The notes beneath the pieces were generated by a model. It saw only the letters and a program-made list of their open reading frames with translations. It did no database searches and had not been told where the DNA came from. From Labilibaculum sp. (GTDB lineage: Bacteria; Bacteroidota; Bacteroidia; Bacteroidales; Marinifilaceae), in contig JAEINT010000009.1 in NCBI GenBank assembly GCA_016342745.1, forward strand, positions 157,736 through 221,735: a stretch of 64,000 nucleotides of DNA, read 5' to 3'. A program made the translations under genes and the position numbers. Positions within the stretch are counted from its first letter, which is position 1. Every line of letters starts with the position of its first letter. This document shows positions 63,201-64,000 of this stretch, in pieces.

Positions 63201-64000
63201 TCTACTTACTTATGGAGTACCGGTGATACTATACAAGGTATTTTAGTAACTACTTCGGGAAATTATTCTGTTGTAATGATTGATGTTAATGGTTGTTCAG
63301 CTACTGATGATGTAAATGCAACAATTCATGCAAACCCAACAGTAGATTTGGGAGCAGATCAGGAAATTTGTTCAGGAAACAGCATCACTTTTGATGCAGG
63401 AAATATTGGTTCGACTTATTTATGGTCTACAGGCGAAACAACTCAGACGATTACTGTTTCGACAAGTGGAAATTATTCAGTAACAATAACTGACGCAAAT
63501 GGTTGTTCAGCTACAGATGATGCAAATGCAACTATTCATGCAAACCCAGTAGTAGATCTAGGTATTGATCAGGAAACTTGTGCAGGTAACAGCATCACAT
63601 TTGATGCAGGAAATGCAGGAGCATCTTATTTATGGTCTACAGGTGAAGCGACTCAGACAATTACGGTTTCAATAAGTGGTAACTATTCTGTAACAATAAC
63701 AGATGCCAATGGTTGTTCAGCTACTGATGATGTAAATGCAACAATTCATGCAAATCCGACAGTAAACCTTGGTTCAGATCAGGAAACTTGTTCAGGAAAC
63801 AGCATCACTTTTGATGCAGGAAATATTGGTTCGACTTATTTATGGTCTACAGGCGAAACAACTCAGACGCTTACAGTTTCTGCTAGTGGTAACTATTCAG
63901 TAACTGTAATTGACGCGAACGGCTGTTCAGCTGCAGACAATGCTAATGCAACAATACATGCAAACCCAACAGTAGATTTGGGAGCAGATCAGGAAATTTG
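60216..64000 (+). CDS. Large secreted Ig-like repeat adhesin, 5' part (runs off the window)
   Basis: ATG at 60216 opens a frame that stays open to base 64000 (at least 1261 residues). A signal peptide (LLRLILNLILISLACYSTIAQ) precedes two large homologous halves beginning DTTICVGES and DTIICRGES. Each half contains a jelly-roll-like segment (ITNGEFELGNTGFYSEYVYC and VNNGDFTLGNIGFQSDYYYC). Between and after the halves come 70-aa Ig-like modules (VDLGADQEICSGNSITFDAG…YLWSTGETTQT…GNYSVTITDANGCSA). Such modules are typical of SprB-like surface proteins exported by the type IX system and used in adhesion or gliding. The C-terminal sorting domain would lie outside the window. Confidence 0.85.
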   Translation, partial: MRILLRLILNLILISLACYSTIAQIVRPVNDTTICVGESVILEAQAGSYMYNWSTGQLSSTISVTPPTTTTYTLRVFIPDTGIELITNGEFELGNTGFYSEYVYCPDPVLSTANHSHNQSLWMEGRYAVDSNPQAYHANFSACSGNTGNPSDKMLIVNGAPDENVVVWSQTITVTPNQYYAFSTWASNVHPTNPARLEFMIDGVLMGDYIEPSAGLTCNWEEFYSLWYSGTKTSIEISIVNKNLIRSGNDYALDGISFNPLLEVPDSRTVTVVEPAVVDAGSDITMCGNDTASLSATVSNTTGFSWSTSGDGTFTDNTSVTSSYTPGNNDVANGSVVLTATANSNSPCGFITDFITLNLHPIPNIGLGDNLASCGGGNVILDAANPGSTYVWNTGETTQTIEVSTAGTYSVEVTNSFNCVENDTVDVGFYANLTIDLGPDRTVCSGEPVALNAGISGATYLWSTGETTEEIIVYAGGNYSVTVTNSYGCNATDDVNVTLVPPPTVDLGPDQVINTGDVITLDAGNHFMYIWDDGSRGRYLNVDKPGLYAVRVYDMNGCSAMDMINITSATGNVPDVTLNDTIICRGESVELYAGNDFLFNWDVDGLSSRVVVSPDSTTTYNLRLFYVDETLELVNNGDFTLGNIGFQSDYYYCSNPWWWSCRSRSSKYTVSSNTEAFGSNKADCNGVTGNSPDNMMVVEGGNVNNTVWEQTIDVDPDSYYVFAMNITNLRNDSFDDFDLIIDGVVVQSFTTNSACNWDKYQKLIYNDTPTQITVQINNTSTVGVDNAFALDGISMFKLSEIPLDVIVEVIQHVTADAGADLAICESGTASLNGVVTNQSSFVWRSLGDGTFDNNSILNATYNPGSGDISNGYVDIELSAQPIVPCVIPALDTMRIDINSNLNVDLGADQEICQGNSITLDAGYPGSTYLWSTGETTQTITVSASGNYAVTVTDVNACLGSDDMNLTVHPNPVVDLGADQEECNGNNIMFDAGHPGSTYLWSTGDTIQGILVTTSGNYSVVMIDVNGCSATDDVNATIHANPTVDLGADQEICSGNSITFDAGNIGSTYLWSTGETTQTITVSTSGNYSVTITDANGCSATDDANATIHANPVVDLGIDQETCAGNSITFDAGNAGASYLWSTGEATQTITVSISGNYSVTITDANGCSATDDVNATIHANPTVNLGSDQETCSGNSITFDAGNIGSTYLWSTGETTQTLTVSASGNYSVTVIDANGCSAADNANATIHANPTVDLGADQEI
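61308..61937 (+). repeat. First block of 210-nt Ig-like repeats in the adhesin (three units)
   Basis: Units start at 61308, 61518 and 61728, exactly 210 bases apart. They share the [VI][DG]LG…D…C…LDAG…Y.W.TG pattern at the protein level and are diverged in DNA sequence. Confidence 0.75.
62922..64000 (+). repeat. Second block of 210-nt Ig-like repeats (five units plus a partial sixth)
   Basis: Units start at 62922, 63132, 63342, 63552, 63762 and 63972, all exactly 210 bases apart, with the last cut by the window end. Neighbouring units are strongly similar, and the third and fifth share a stretch of about 80 identical bases (around 63366-63450 and 63786-63870), evidence of recent duplication or gene conversion. 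Confidence 0.85.

Noticed and set aside
62922..64000. Regular 210-nt repeats as a CRISPR-like array
   Set aside because: The period is 70 codons in one open reading frame with Ig-like protein repeats; there are no short repeats with unique spacers and no cas genes.

Overview
The window comes from a Bacteroidota chromosome, probably a marine one. The evidence is an AT-rich sequence, promoters of the TTG…TAnnTTTG type, a TonB-dependent receptor with a carboxypeptidase-regulatory-like N-domain, an alpha-2-macroglobulin/PBP1C pair, and a very large Ig-like repeat adhesin. No rRNA or CRISPR array was seen. The only RNA genes found are two identical tRNA-Arg(TCT) genes near the left end.

Region 1 (496-26635) is an integrated element of about 26.1 kb in the 3' end of the second tRNA-Arg. 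A 13-bp tRNA tail (ctggctggatcac) is repeated at 26623-26635, and a 29-bp subterminal repeat carrying AGTACCC arm-type sites lies inside each end. A tyrosine integrase sits at the left end. A long leftward block (13002 to 1889) encodes a muramidase with a membrane tail, a transglutaminase-like protein with an Arg/Lys-rich tract, at least eight predicted membrane proteins, three consecutive small beta-rich proteins, a zincin-ATPase polyvalent protein and a three-repeat beta-rich protein. No terminase, portal, tail, relaxase or conjugation gene is recognisable. I read it as a temperate, tailless, probably membrane-containing virus. Its control region (13.0-19.2 kb) holds five 10-bp iterons, a filamentous-phage-type (gpII/X-like) Rep with an unusual family of about 33-nt repeats in and beside its gene, small zinc-finger and HTH proteins, a serine recombinase and a CI/LexA-like repressor with an operator. 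Several tiny genes (44-55 codons) in this region were found by translating the gaps.

Region 2 (19.4-26.4 kb) is the cargo of the element: an unrecognised 405-aa coiled-coil protein, then a four-gene overlapping operon that looks like a restriction-modification or defence system. It encodes a C5-cytosine methyltransferase fused to an integrase-type arm DNA-binding domain, a DGQHR/ParB-like protein, a protein with a HEPN-like RxxxxH motif, and an MvaI/BcnI-like endonuclease. Directly upstream are TGTCCGT repeats that resemble integrase arm sites, suggesting autoregulation by a captured integrase N-terminus.

Region 3 (26.8-64 kb) is ordinary chromosome: an AsmA-like protein, a flavodoxin/ferredoxin protein, a TonB-dependent receptor, DUF1287, two TetR-controlled stress or detoxification clusters with visible palindromic operators, a DJ-1/PfpI protein, aquaporin Z, an ECF sigma operon, an RhlE helicase, A2M-PBP1C, a CNNM-like transporter, glutaminase, a carbonic-anhydrase-like protein, RluF, and the start of a giant adhesin with exact 210-nt (70-aa) repeats that runs off the right edge.
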